Positions 19,731 through 28,927 of a stretch of DNA of 64,000 nucleotides are shown here, in pieces. A model generated the notes under the pieces. It saw only the letters and a program-made list of their open reading frames with translations. It was not told the origin of the DNA and did not search any database. A program made the translations under genes and the position numbers. Source of the stretch: Desulfobacterales bacterium (GTDB taxonomy: Bacteria; Desulfobacterota; Desulfobacteria; Desulfobacterales; JAQWFD01); contig JAQWFD010000004.1 in NCBI GenBank assembly GCA_028704555.1, positions 81,932-145,931 of the forward strand, in the 5' to 3' direction. Every line of letters starts with the position of its first letter. The stretch's first letter is position 1.

Positions 19731-20261
19731 TCAGTCGACTTTGACGGTACTGGCTTGAGGTCCTTTTTCCCCCACGGACTCAATATATCGTACCGGCATG
19801 CCAACCTGCAGCGCTTCAAAGTCATGCCCGATCAGGCTGTTTTTGTGAAAATATATTTCCCTGCCTTCAGGAGTGGCAATAAATCCATACCCTTCATCAG
19901 CAAACAACTTTGCGATCCGTGCCCGGGGAGCTTCCTCATGATATTTGACATCTCCCCGCCTGCGGCTCATAGCATCCTGAAGCTGCCGCTGAGCCGTATC
20001 AAATGCGTTGTTTATGGAAACATAAAGATCCTCGTGAGGCTCTCTTTTGACAACGATTTCCGTTCCGGGTACGGTTATGTTGATCCGAACATTATACAGG
20101 ACGCCTTTTTGCTGATTCCGGTGCGGAATTTCTACTACGACTGCACAGCGCATAATCTGGTCAAACATCTGATCCAGCTTTAACGCTTTTTCGCGAATAG
20201 CGGTTTCAATGGCATCAGTCAGCTCAAAATTTCTAGATGTAATCTGCAAAGGAATTTTCAT
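19731..20261 (-). CDS. Ribosome hibernation factor fused to cold-shock domain
   Basis: A 176-residue protein. Residues 1 to about 105 are the S30AE/HPF-RaiA fold that sits in the ribosomal decoding centre in stationary phase (MKIPLQITSRNFELTDAIETAIREKALKL-type start, charged helix ending DTAQRQLQDAM). Residues about 113-176 are a cold-shock OB-fold with the RNP1-like GYGFI motif and IYFHKNSL. It therefore joins ribosome silencing to RNA binding. GGAGAAG precedes the ATG. The neighbour upstream is a DksA-type protein on the same strand, 93 bp away, consistent with a starvation-related unit. Confidence 0.88.
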   Translation of the reverse strand: MKIPLQITSRNFELTDAIETAIREKALKLDQMFDQIMRCAVVVEIPHRNQQKGVLYNVRINITVPGTEIVVKREPHEDLYVSINNAFDTAQRQLQDAMSRRRGDVKYHEEAPRARIAKLFADEGYGFIATPEGREIYFHKNSLIGHDFEALQVGMPVRYIESVGEKGPQASTVKVD

Positions 20262-20354
20262 CGTTTCTTCTCCATGTAGTTCATCAAAAGAATTAACGTG
20301 TTTATTATATGCAAATCAAAGCCGCCTTTATATTACACCACTGAGATAATTTTG

Positions 20355-21122
20355 TCACTCTTCTTCTGGAGGTGGCTGACCAGGAAACATGTAAGGCGTT
20401 TCCTCCTCCTGGGATTCGAACACATCCTCTGCGATGTTTTCGACATCCACACTTACGGGAAAATCCGATCTCCCTGAGGCATATCTTTCTCTTTCCCAAA
20501 GCACTTCATCTGTATCGAGGTAATCAATAATCGAAGGAACCCCCATTACCTCCCTGATCACCCTCAACACGATCTGATGCTCTTTTTCGCTCGGAACGGC
20601 GCCTTCCAGGTATATAACACCTTTTTTACATGATATCGCAAGTTCATCCAGATCAACTCGCCCATGGAATTTAAGCTGCTCCAGAATTACCTCCCGCAAT
20701 TCCTCATCACTGAAATCTTTAAACTCAGGCGGCAACCCTGCCTGACGTATCTGTTCCCCGGCTTCAGGAAGCTTTTTTTGCCTTTTTTCATAATGCCGCG
20801 CACATTTCAGGCACAACCGAGTTGCTGGAAGTGCCTCAAGCCGTTTTAAGGATATTGGCTTCCGGCAGTTCTCGCAGTTACCGTAATCTCCCGTCTCTAT
20901 TCTGTACAACGCCAGATCTATCGCTTCCAGCTGCCCGGTTCCAAACGCATCGAGCTTATCATGCAGGAGCGTAATATCCCTTTTCTGAGACTCCTCTTCC
21001 AACTCGATTTCCCGGTCACCGATCATTTTCCAGTCGGACTTGAACTGACGCAGCCGTTCAAAAATTTCACGGCGTTGTCTGAGCAATATCTCTCTGAAGC
21101 TTGCCAAATCTCGTTCGGACAT
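20355..21122 (-). CDS. DksA/TraR-type zinc-finger protein with BON domain
   Basis: A 255-residue protein. Residues 1-75 form a coiled coil, followed by a DksA C4 zinc finger with Cys83, Cys86, Cys104 and Cys107. A BON-like domain follows (about 165-230: LREVILEQL..VDLDELAISCKKGVIYLEGAV), and the tail is acidic and Pro-rich. Typical DksA is about 150 residues with the coiled-coil tip acting in RNA polymerase's secondary channel; here the BON domain is an added module. I chose the ATG at 21122 because AAAGGAGGT lies 6 nt upstream; the open frame extends 28 codons further without support. Confidence 0.82.
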   Translation of the reverse strand: MSERDLASFREILLRQRREIFERLRQFKSDWKMIGDREIELEEESQKRDITLLHDKLDAFGTGQLEAIDLALYRIETGDYGNCENCRKPISLKRLEALPATRLCLKCARHYEKRQKKLPEAGEQIRQAGLPPEFKDFSDEELREVILEQLKFHGRVDLDELAISCKKGVIYLEGAVPSEKEHQIVLRVIREVMGVPSIIDYLDTDEVLWERERYASGRSDFPVSVDVENIAEDVFESQEEETPYMFPGQPPPEEE

Positions 21123-22123
21123 AAAATTACCTCCTTTCGCCTGCAGATATAAAAAGAATATCTCGCCCTGAAAGGTTACCGTACGGGAAAACCGATAATA
21201 TCGCACATCCTGTGCTGTCGAGGGGTTGCGGAATGTTCACTCAGCTGTGTCAGCATCAAGCCCGGATCCGCGACATCCTTTTATTTCGCATCATCCGGGT
21301 TGGAAAAGGGTATACCGCCCGAAAGCATATGCAATCCGGGACAAAACGGCCATTTCGCCTCAAAACAGAGTCTCGTAAAGATGAAATTTTGAAATGATTT
21401 AAATATTATATATCATGCAGCAATTATTTTGTAAAGATTGTCGGCTTGATTTCAAATTCAACACAACAGGGTAAAACCCGACCGCTTCAACCGGCTGTTG
21501 AAAAACAAAAATCGGGGCTTGATCATAACTGCGGCCATATTTTGCTGTGCGTAGCCTTGAAGTCCCGCCCATTGCCGGCGTACGGCATGGCGCGATCCGG
21601 GGAAAAGATGTCGGGGCCATGAAGCGTTAAGAAGCGCAAACTGTTTGAGGCTTGCCGAGTTTTTGCGCTTTAGATTCATGGGGCCGGCATCCCCCGGATC
21701 GTGCTGGAGAAGCCGGCAATGGGCGGGACGGACCCCGTGACATTGTGGCCGCAGTTATGATCAAACCCAAAAATCGGATCACCAGATAAAATGCGCAGCG
21801 ATTCGACAGGCGCATTACGCATATGTGAGCATTTTCAGGAGCCGCACAGCGCGCCTGGTGGCCTCAGAGCCAGTTTTACAAAACTCTGTCAAACCACGCG
21901 TAACGGCAAGCACTCCGACCCTGCCCTTCAGCATTTTCCCGCAACCGTTATCAATTGGGCTTGAAGTCTATGAGCCAATATGCTCTAACTGTAATCATCG
22001 GAAGCAAGGCAAAACCGTAGAGCAATTTTTCATTAAATTGACATATTTCATCATCGATCCATCCGGTATGCCCTCTGACAGCATTCAACGATCCGAAAAC
22101 TTGTCCAAGGAGACCTTGCATAC
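21123..22123. other. Divergent 1-kb intergenic region
   Basis: It lies between the start of the DksA-BON gene (minus) and the start of exeA (plus). Apart from the mobile element at 21515-21768 I see no gene. The 123-codon plus frame at 21825-22196 overlaps the exeA start in another frame and has no features. Confidence 0.4.
21515..21768. mobile_element. Inverted-repeat MITE, copy 2, with internal insertion
   Basis: Same terminal arms as copy 1 (GGGCTTGATCATAAC and its complement), but 254 bp long. An extra block of about 100 bp in the centre contains its own inverted repeat (GGGGCCATGAA near 21612 and TTCATGGGGCC near 21674). The element is flanked by an exact 8-bp direct repeat AAAAATCG (21507-21514 and 21769-21776), the sign of a transposition event. 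Confidence 0.9.
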
Positions 22124-23935
22124 ATGTATAAACAGTTTTTCGGATTCAAGGAAAAACCATTTAAACTGGTCCCGAATCCGTCCTACCTGTTCCTGAGCAG
22201 ATGCCATGAAGAAGCATTGGCTCACCTGACCTATGCCGTTTCTCAAAGCGATGGGTTTGTGGAAATTACCGGTGAGGTCGGCACAGGCAAAACGACACTT
22301 TGCCGGGTTTTCCTCGAAACGTTGGGCGACAACGTGGAAGTGGCCTATATTTTCAATCCCAGGTTAGATTCGCTTCAACTGCTCAAAGCCATAAATGATG
22401 AACTTGGGATTCGATCCGATGCTGAAAATACCAAAGATCTGATCGACATACTCAACCAGTTCCTCATGGAAAAAAAGGCTGCCGGCCGCACAGTCATCCT
22501 GCTGATCGATGAGGCCCAGAACCTGTCCGAAGAGGTCCTTGAACAGCTGAGGCTGCTTTCCAATCTCGAAACCACCCTTTCCAAGCTCATACAAATTATC
22601 CTGGTCGGCCAACCGGAACTAGGGAAAAAACTCGATTCACCGAATCTCAGGCAGCTCGCCCAGAGAATTACCCTGCGATACCATCTCAGGCCTCTTTCCC
22701 GCAAAGAGACAAAGGCATATATACAACATCGCCTCCATATAGCCGCTCAAAAGCCGGATATACGGTTTTCACCATCGGCCTGCCGAAAAATTTTTTACTT
22801 CTCAGGCGGAATCCCCAGACTCATCAATATCGTCTGCGACAGGGCGCTTCTGGCAGCTTATGTCCGGAATGAACACCAGATCACCGGCCGGCTCGCAGCC
22901 TCCGCCATCTCGGAACTAAGGTCAGGAGCGCGTCACAGGTTTTCCCGTTACCCCGGACTGATCACTCTTGCGGCGGCGCTATTGGTATCCGGTATCATCA
23001 CGGTGCTGGTCACGTCATACGGGACAAACGTGAGAAACGCACTCTCCCTTTTACACCAGCGATCTCCGGCCACCAGCGAAACTGCCCGCAATCCGGCCGA
23101 CACGGTTCAACCCAAAGACGATCATCACGCCGCAGCAGTATCATTTGACGCAGTCAACCCTACCCAATTTGAATACAAGCCGGAACCAAGGCCGCTGCAG
23201 GCCGATAAACCGGATTCGTCTACGTCCATAAACCTGAAGGAAGACGAAGGTCAACATTCTGTACCCGCCTCCGGAGTTACACGGGATCTGTCCGGATATC
23301 TCGCCAGTATCTATCCGAACACCTCAAGAGTTGAGGCATTTCGAACCGCAGTCAGTCAATGGGCTACGGACAGAACCATATCCTCATACCTTGAAGATGT
23401 GAATCTGAATGATGATGATTTTTTTTACTTTTTGGCAAAGCAACACGGATTGACCTGCACCCGGATAAAGAACAGCCTCGCACTGATCGGGCATTTGAAT
23501 CTTCCGGTGGTCCTTAAATGCCAGCTTCCGGATACGGAAGCGACCATTTACCTGACATTGATTCAATGGTATGGTATGAAACTAAAAATTCAGGCAGGAC
23601 AGGATCAAAAACCCTTGATCGTTGATAAAGATCAACTGGCATCTATCTGGACCGGTGGAGGCTATATACTTTGGAAAAACTTTTCGGCCTGCACCGGAAC
23701 AATTCCCATGAATTGCCCTGAAGAATCGATATTGACACTGAAACTATTATTAAAAGACATCGGGTTCGGTCATCTCCCCTTCAACACCCATTATGATGCC
23801 CAGACCCGCTCCGCGGTTCAATTTATTCAGCAGAAACACGGGCTTCAGGTGGACGGTGTTGTAGGGCCGCTGACGAAAATCGCAATCTATAATGACAAAC
23901 CGGGGTTGCCGATACCGCATCTTATATCCCGATAG
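22124..23935 (+). CDS. ExeA/GspA-type ATPase with peptidoglycan-binding domain
   Basis: An inner-membrane AAA+ ATPase of 603 residues that, with its B partner, helps place secretin or other envelope machinery through peptidoglycan. It begins MYKQFFGFKEKPF, as ExeA proteins do. Walker A is GEVGTGKTT (50-58) and Walker B ILLIDE (125-130). A single membrane segment at about 279-297 is followed by a periplasmic region, and a PG_binding_1 domain closes the protein (about 530-590, ending DGVVGPLTKIAI). The gspB-like gene follows 80 bp downstream. No other type II secretion genes are in the window. The ATG at 22124 follows AAGGAGACC. Confidence 0.88.
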   Translation: MYKQFFGFKEKPFKLVPNPSYLFLSRCHEEALAHLTYAVSQSDGFVEITGEVGTGKTTLCRVFLETLGDNVEVAYIFNPRLDSLQLLKAINDELGIRSDAENTKDLIDILNQFLMEKKAAGRTVILLIDEAQNLSEEVLEQLRLLSNLETTLSKLIQIILVGQPELGKKLDSPNLRQLAQRITLRYHLRPLSRKETKAYIQHRLHIAAQKPDIRFSPSACRKIFYFSGGIPRLINIVCDRALLAAYVRNEHQITGRLAASAISELRSGARHRFSRYPGLITLAAALLVSGIITVLVTSYGTNVRNALSLLHQRSPATSETARNPADTVQPKDDHHAAAVSFDAVNPTQFEYKPEPRPLQADKPDSSTSINLKEDEGQHSVPASGVTRDLSGYLASIYPNTSRVEAFRTAVSQWATDRTISSYLEDVNLNDDDFFYFLAKQHGLTCTRIKNSLALIGHLNLPVVLKCQLPDTEATIYLTLIQWYGMKLKIQAGQDQKPLIVDKDQLASIWTGGGYILWKNFSACTGTIPMNCPEESILTLKLLLKDIGFGHLPFNTHYDAQTRSAVQFIQQKHGLQVDGVVGPLTKIAIYNDKPGLPIPHLISR

Positions 23936-24015
23936 GCAGTACCCCCTAAAAAGACAGTTTTTTTTTTAAAAATTCATGGTTGATTTAACATAACCTTTTA
24001 AAAAGTGGACCCCCG

Positions 24016-24819
24016 TTGAGTACCATATTAAAGGCCTTAAAAAAACTTGAAAACGAGACACCGCAACCGGTCGAAAAGGCATATATTTTCAAGAACTTCA
24101 ATGCCCGGCAGGCCATCGGCAGCAGGACCGGCCATTCGAACCTGCTAAAGGCCACCACCATCATCGCGCTGTGCGGTATCATTCTGACAGCGATGATATG
24201 GTTCAGCATAAGAAAGGCCTCGATACTGAATGAAAAAAAAACAGCGCTTTCGGCCTTTTTGCCGTCAACCATCACGACAGTGACTCCCCAAAAAGCGAAG
24301 CCGCATACGGAAGCAACGTCTCTGCCCCATCAGATTCAAAATAACGGGCAACCGTTCTCACCGCTCGTTTCCGAAACCTCGAAGGCAGCAGAAGGCGTTT
24401 CATCGGTCTCTGTTCCAAACCCACAGACAGAGGTATCGGAAACGATCTCCGGCAGCCCTTCATATGATCCGGTGAAGAGAGTTACCCCGACTGATAACAA
24501 TGATACAATCCCGGATATCTCCCCCCGCTTTTCACCTGAAAGCGAGTCAGCTGTCACACCGGGGACCGTTGTCACAAATGCCGAAAAAAGCAAAAACCCC
24601 ATTGAAATCATAGCCGAAAAATCAACTGAAGAAACGGGAATAAAAATTGAGGCCATTGCATGGTCTGAAGACCCCGGGCAACGGATTGCCGTCATCAATG
24701 GTCATATTGTCAGGGAAGGTACTGCAGTCAACGGATTTTATATTCACAGAATCGGTATGGAAGAAGTGATCTTTAAAGAGGGGCAGGCGTTGTGGAAAAT
24801 CATATTCCGAACCTATTAA
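24016..24819 (+). CDS. GspB-like general secretion protein
   Basis: A 267-residue partner of the ExeA-type ATPase. The N-terminal MSTILKALKKLE is the conserved start of GspB/ExeB proteins and is read here from a TTG at 24016. A membrane segment follows (about 52-72), then a long Pro/Ser/Thr-rich periplasmic linker. The C-terminal domain (about 205-267) matches the T2SSB fold: IEAIAWSEDPGQRIAVINGHIVREG then a terminal VIFKEG. It probably forms a two-gene unit with exeA. Confidence 0.85.
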   Translation: MSTILKALKKLENETPQPVEKAYIFKNFNARQAIGSRTGHSNLLKATTIIALCGIILTAMIWFSIRKASILNEKKTALSAFLPSTITTVTPQKAKPHTEATSLPHQIQNNGQPFSPLVSETSKAAEGVSSVSVPNPQTEVSETISGSPSYDPVKRVTPTDNNDTIPDISPRFSPESESAVTPGTVVTNAEKSKNPIEIIAEKSTEETGIKIEAIAWSEDPGQRIAVINGHIVREGTAVNGFYIHRIGMEEVIFKEGQALWKIIFRTY

Positions 24820-24910
24820 ATCCGGAACCTGCCCGAGGGGCTACTTATCCGCTAAACAACATTCACTGGCAACCCGGATGAACCTGTTCCCGTCATCGCA
24901 TAAAGGCCTC

Positions 24911-24995
24911 GGCAAGAATAAATTTCGCAGGATTTCTGAGTCTCGCAAACTCGCTTGCCTTAATGGCCTTCAAGGCAGTGCCTTTTATTCTTGCC
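24911..24995 (+). repeat. 12-bp inverted repeat in leader of HD gene
   Basis: GGCAAGAATAAA (24911-24922) and its complement TTTATTCTTGCC (24984-24995) would close a 61-nt loop 69 bp before the start of the SpoT-like gene. It could be an attenuator-like leader structure or a small repeat insertion. Confidence 0.45.
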
Positions 24996-25063
24996 TACGC
25001 CCTAATATCAACATCAACTTTTACAAAAAATATTGCTACCCTATCAGTAAAGGAACAAACAGA

Positions 25064-26224
25064 ATGGCACTATATAACCTTACGGAATTTTTAAAAATAT
25101 CATCCGTATTAAACTATAATCTCAGCGCGAGTTCGTTAAACCGGTATAATGTGCTGACCTATATAATGGACGATAAGCTTCTTCATCCGGAAGAGCAACA
25201 GAACCTGGAACAAAAAGGCCTCGCCATGGAAGCGTTGAATTATCTGTTTAACGCATACAGCGAGAAATCCAGGAGACTGGGGCCGATGGCAATCCTTCAT
25301 CCACTCAGAGCGACGGCTCTGTTCTGCCGCGCCTTCAACAATCTCACGTTAACGGATATATTAAGTTTATTATTTCATGATGTTCCGGAGGATATCCGTT
25401 CCCGTGACTATGAGGCCTCCCGATGGAACATGATGGAAGCTCAGATGCATGCCCTGTATGATCGAATGGACACCATCAAAGCACAAAAATTAAAACAACG
25501 CCTTGACAGTCTGACCAAACGGGATGAAGAATCCTACTTCAGTTATATCGGAAGATTACTGGATTCCTCAAAAGATGACCCCATGGTAGTACAGATCAAA
25601 ATGGCCGACCGGCTGGATAATACGCTGGATATGAGAATCGACATTCATGACCCACTGGAAGAAATTAATTTTTTTGAAACATTTTTTCAAATCCTGTTTC
25701 AAAATAATTACAAAGGGCACATGCCCAAAAGGTCCCACCCGCCATCTTCTTATCTGAACGGATCAAAACGGTTATATCAGTTGTTTAAAAATACGGTATT
25801 ATTGTCACTGATTCGGAAAACCCGGATCATCGAAGATAAGCAGTCCCCCCAGATTCTGTTCAATGCCATTGCGGAAGCCAGTTTAAATGAAGCCCAGCGG
25901 ATTTTAATCCACCTGATAGATTATCATTACAGAGACGTGAAACAACAGCGTGCCATCCTTCTGGAAGTCCTTGACTACTGCTACAGCGGCAAAAGCTGCA
26001 TGGTAACGCGTCCGGATTCCCACCAGCAGCTTGATGGATTATTTTATAACTATTTTGGAATTATCGACAAAGATCAGCGGAATCAGCAGATTGCTAAACT
26101 ATATCAGAACAAACCCCTCATGATGCAGGCATCGGTTGCATTTATTGTGATATTCTTAAGCTTTCTGGATAATCCGGGGTTTTATGTCAAGGGAATCAGT
26201 AACCAGGGGGTGACACCAGAATAG
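25064..26224 (+). CDS. SpoT-like HD-domain protein
   Basis: A 386-residue protein. Residues about 75-110 hold an HD motif arranged as in RelA/SpoT hydrolases (HPLRATALF, then LLFHDVPED), and about 175-200 hold DDPMVVQIKMADRLDNTLDM, the counterpart of the SpoT stretch DP..IKLADRLHN. The synthetase, TGS and ACT domains of long RSH proteins are missing, and the C-terminal half is unrecognised. It may hydrolyse (p)ppGpp or a related nucleotide. I chose the ATG at 25064 with AAAGGA nine bases upstream; the frame opens 62 codons earlier through the inverted repeat. Confidence 0.6.
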   Translation: MALYNLTEFLKISSVLNYNLSASSLNRYNVLTYIMDDKLLHPEEQQNLEQKGLAMEALNYLFNAYSEKSRRLGPMAILHPLRATALFCRAFNNLTLTDILSLLFHDVPEDIRSRDYEASRWNMMEAQMHALYDRMDTIKAQKLKQRLDSLTKRDEESYFSYIGRLLDSSKDDPMVVQIKMADRLDNTLDMRIDIHDPLEEINFFETFFQILFQNNYKGHMPKRSHPPSSYLNGSKRLYQLFKNTVLLSLIRKTRIIEDKQSPQILFNAIAEASLNEAQRILIHLIDYHYRDVKQQRAILLEVLDYCYSGKSCMVTRPDSHQQLDGLFYNYFGIIDKDQRNQQIAKLYQNKPLMMQASVAFIVIFLSFLDNPGFYVKGISNQGVTPE

Positions 26225-26267
26225 TAAGAAGGGGGAAAAACTGGAAGCAGATGGCTCAAGCGGCCGG

Positions 26268-27446
26268 CTATTGACTCAACTTTACGCCTTCCGGCGGGGC
26301 AATCTGGCTTGCCCGCTGGACAGCACCCTTCCCGAACCGAAAAGATATGGTATCAATCGCCTTGTCTATCTTCTCCCATGAAAATGAATTTTGTTTCTGA
26401 GAAAGCAACGCCATTTGAACCGGCATGGTTTCAGGGAGAAGATTTGAGGCACAGACACCGACCAATCTGACTCGCTGGTGAAGGCTGATCTTTTTGAACA
26501 GATCGACAGCTCTCTGATAAATTATTTCCGAAGACTGGGTGGGGGTTAAGAGGGTTATGCTTCGCGTAATCTGTTTAAAATCCGAATACTTAATCTTGAT
26601 CGTAACCGTGTTTGCCCGGGTTCCCGTTTTTCTGAGATCACCGGCTACTGTCTGAGCCTGTCTCAATATATATTGAGTTATCAACTGACGGTCGCCGGTA
26701 TCAATTTCCAGGGTATCTTCACTGCTTACGGATTTATGATGCCGTTCGGTAACAACGCGTGAGTGATCCAGGCCTTTTGACAGTTCGATCAACCGCCGCC
26801 CGGCTTTGCCAAAATTTTCCGCAAGGACTTTTTCCGGATAGCGGTTAATCTCCCCGAGAGTCCGGATTCCTATCCGTTTAAGAAGACGGGCCATGACAGC
26901 GCCCACGCCCGGGACTTTCCCCACAGGGAGGGTATCAATAAAATCCATGGCTTTCTCCGGGGTGATCAGGGTCAGCCCATCAGGCTTTTTCAGCTCTGAA
27001 GCGATCTTTGCCAGAAATTTATTAGGCGCAATCCCCACCGAACATGTCAGGTTGAATTTTTCCTTAATTTTTTCCTTTACGGCATTTCCGATATGCTCCG
27101 GAGGCCCGTAGAGCCTTCCGCAACCCGATATATCCACATAGGCTTCATCAATTGAAACCGGTTCGACCAAAGGGCTGAACGCTTCAAGCGCAGCCATAAT
27201 ATTATCTGACACCGCTTTATACCGCCTCATTCTCGGCGCCACGATCACAGCCCGGGGGCAGCGGCGCCTTGCCTCAAACATGGGCATGGCAGAATGAACC
27301 CCATAGACCCGGGCTTCATAACTGGCTGTTGCTACGACCGCACGATTTGTCATCCCGCCCACTATCACACACCGGCCCTTGAGGTGCGGGTTATCCAGCT
27401 GCTCCACAGAAGCATAGAACGCATCCATGTCGACATGCAGAATCAT
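26268..27446 (-). CDS. dinB: DNA polymerase IV (Y-family)
   Basis: Error-prone translesion polymerase of 392 residues. Catalytic acidic residues sit in HVDMDAFYASVEQ (start) and PVSIDEAYVDISG. Helix-hairpin-helix (VPGVGAVMARLLKRIGI) and little-finger domains follow. The C-terminus lacks an obvious QxSLF beta-clamp motif at the very end. It is convergent with the HD gene (43 bp). I see no clear LexA box upstream. Confidence 0.95.
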   Translation of the reverse strand: MILHVDMDAFYASVEQLDNPHLKGRCVIVGGMTNRAVVATASYEARVYGVHSAMPMFEARRRCPRAVIVAPRMRRYKAVSDNIMAALEAFSPLVEPVSIDEAYVDISGCGRLYGPPEHIGNAVKEKIKEKFNLTCSVGIAPNKFLAKIASELKKPDGLTLITPEKAMDFIDTLPVGKVPGVGAVMARLLKRIGIRTLGEINRYPEKVLAENFGKAGRRLIELSKGLDHSRVVTERHHKSVSSEDTLEIDTGDRQLITQYILRQAQTVAGDLRKTGTRANTVTIKIKYSDFKQITRSITLLTPTQSSEIIYQRAVDLFKKISLHQRVRLVGVCASNLLPETMPVQMALLSQKQNSFSWEKIDKAIDTISFRFGKGAVQRASQIAPPEGVKLSQ

Positions 27447-27605
27447 GTCACGTTCCTTCCGACATCAAGAATATAATCCCTTGTGCGATGGTCCGGGGGA
27501 TCCTTTGTCATCATCTGCTTTTGACAATGCAAGAAAGCAGATGAGAAAACACGTTTGGATTCGTTTACGTTCAGTCCACCTCCTAAATATACGGCCATAA
27601 ACATC

Positions 27606-27887
27606 CTACGGATTAATTCGTTTCCTCAACTGACCGGAACACTTGAACGTAACCACCCGTCTGCCGGACAATTTCATATCCTGCCCGGTCGCAGGATTCC
27701 GGCCTCTTCGTTCACTTTTGGATTTTACACAGAATTTACCAAACCCGCTGATTAGAATATCTTCATTGGATTCCAATGTTTTCTTCATTATCTCCAAAAG
27801 TATTTCAAGAACTTCACTACTTTGATTTCTCGCAAATCCAAGCTGATCCTGGACATATTCTACGATATGAGCCTTTGTAAGCGTCAT
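27606..27887 (-). CDS. ihfA: Integration host factor alpha-type HU/IHF protein
   Basis: A 93-residue DNA-bending protein. It has the HU/IHF fold start MTLTKAHIVEYV, the GFGKF turn, and the beta-arm RRGRNPATGQDM with the intercalating Pro. The sequence is closer to IHF-alpha than to HU. It would act with a beta subunit (not in the window) in sigma-54 promoter activation, recombination and nucleoid structure. Its upstream region carries a copy of the repeat also found before the nifA-like gene. Confidence 0.85.
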   Translation of the reverse strand: MTLTKAHIVEYVQDQLGFARNQSSEVLEILLEIMKKTLESNEDILISGFGKFCVKSKSERRGRNPATGQDMKLSGRRVVTFKCSGQLRKRINP

Positions 27888-27977
27888 TCATTACTCCTGT
27901 CATGATGGCATGATTCCAACTGAATTATGTAGTGTCCATCCACAGCCGATTTGCCTCCGATTCCTGCGGTAAGCGAA

Positions 27978-28041
27978 GATTTTAATCCACAAAATACGCC
28001 CCTGTATTTCAGAGGTCAAAACCTTCACCTTCCTTGTAGTT
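27978..28041. repeat. Dispersed 60-bp repeat, copy 2 (upstream of ihfA)
   Basis: Counterpart of 10257-10320, sharing GATTTTAATCC, CAAAATAC, TGTATTTC and the CTTC..CTT tail, at about 90-155 bp from the ihfA start. Together with the following AT-rich DNA and the decayed element at 28271 it fills the 584-bp gap 27888-28471; no gene is seen there. Confidence 0.6.
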
Positions 28042-28270
28042 GAAAAAACAATCCGGTTTGAAGACGAACACTCAGTATATCAATATTTTAGGATGAACCT
28101 ACTGTTATTTTGAAGTTTTTGTCAATACCCAACAATGATGAACGGCCAAAAAAAAATATAAAACGGTATCGATTTGCTGAAATATTCTCTCTGAATTACC
28201 CAATTTTAAAAAAAATCATATAAATTTTGAATATAATTTGTGTATTTTTCAAAATTTTTAACCAAAATGT

Positions 28271-28435
28271 CGGGCTCGATCATAATTTTGGCCATAGTTC
28301 CGAAGCATGGCCGCGGAGTCTCGCCCGTTCACTTCGCTCTCTCGAGGCACAGGGATCGCAAAGGCCAAAACCACCGTTTCGAGGCTCTGCGGTCTCCGCG
28401 TCTCAAGCGAAGCGGGCGGTAACTATAACGGGAAA
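28271..28435. mobile_element. Decayed inverted-repeat element, subtype with CGATCATA arm
   Basis: It opens GGGCTCGATCATAA, close to the arm of the other MITE copies, followed by GGCCATAGTTCCG and GC-rich inner arms (TCTCGCCCG.. and ..CGGGCGG). The right terminal arm has degenerated. It shares inner blocks (GGCTCTGCGGTCT) with the fragment at 30745, so the two form a second subtype. Confidence 0.55.
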
Positions 28436-28471
28436 ATTCTTATTTTTTTACAAAGTTTAAGGAATAAGGCA

Positions 28472-28927
28472 CTAATATTTCAAATAATGAAAGGGCTCCA
28501 TTGCTGCTAACGCCGCTGCATTCAATGTCTTATAACCTGCTTTTTCAATAATATCCGTAGCGTTATCAAACTGATGAACATCGATGACAAAAACGGCATT
28601 TTTCCGGCTTTCCAAAACAAAACCGTACGCATCCTCCACATTAATATTTTCTTTTGCCAGCAGCTGCAGCAGCTTGTTGAGGCCACCGGGCCGGTCATCG
28701 ATCAACACGGCCAGAACTTTCTTGAGATTTACTTCAAACCCTTCTTTTCTCAGTATCCGTTCCGCATGTTCCGGTTCATCGACAAGAAGATTTATAATAC
28801 CATAACCTGTAAAACTGGTTATCGTAATCGCTCTGATATTGATTCTGTCGTTAGAAAGAATATCGGTAATCCCGGCCAGAAACCCGGGTCTGTTTTTCGC
28901 TTTAACTGAAAGTTGATACGCTATCAT
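28472..28927 (-). CDS. Tandem ACT domain protein
   Basis: A 151-residue protein made of two ACT domains: residues about 1-68 (YQLSVKAKNRPGFLAGITDIL) and 70-140 (VLAVLIDDRPGGLNKLLQLL). Such proteins bind amino acids and often accompany phenylacetate-CoA ligase genes in related bacteria; none is present here. The ATG at 28927 has AAAGGTG six bases upstream; the frame extends 36 codons further upstream without support. Confidence 0.85.
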   Translation of the reverse strand: MIAYQLSVKAKNRPGFLAGITDILSNDRINIRAITITSFTGYGIINLLVDEPEHAERILRKEGFEVNLKKVLAVLIDDRPGGLNKLLQLLAKENINVEDAYGFVLESRKNAVFVIDVHQFDNATDIIEKAGYKTLNAAALAAMEPFHYLKY

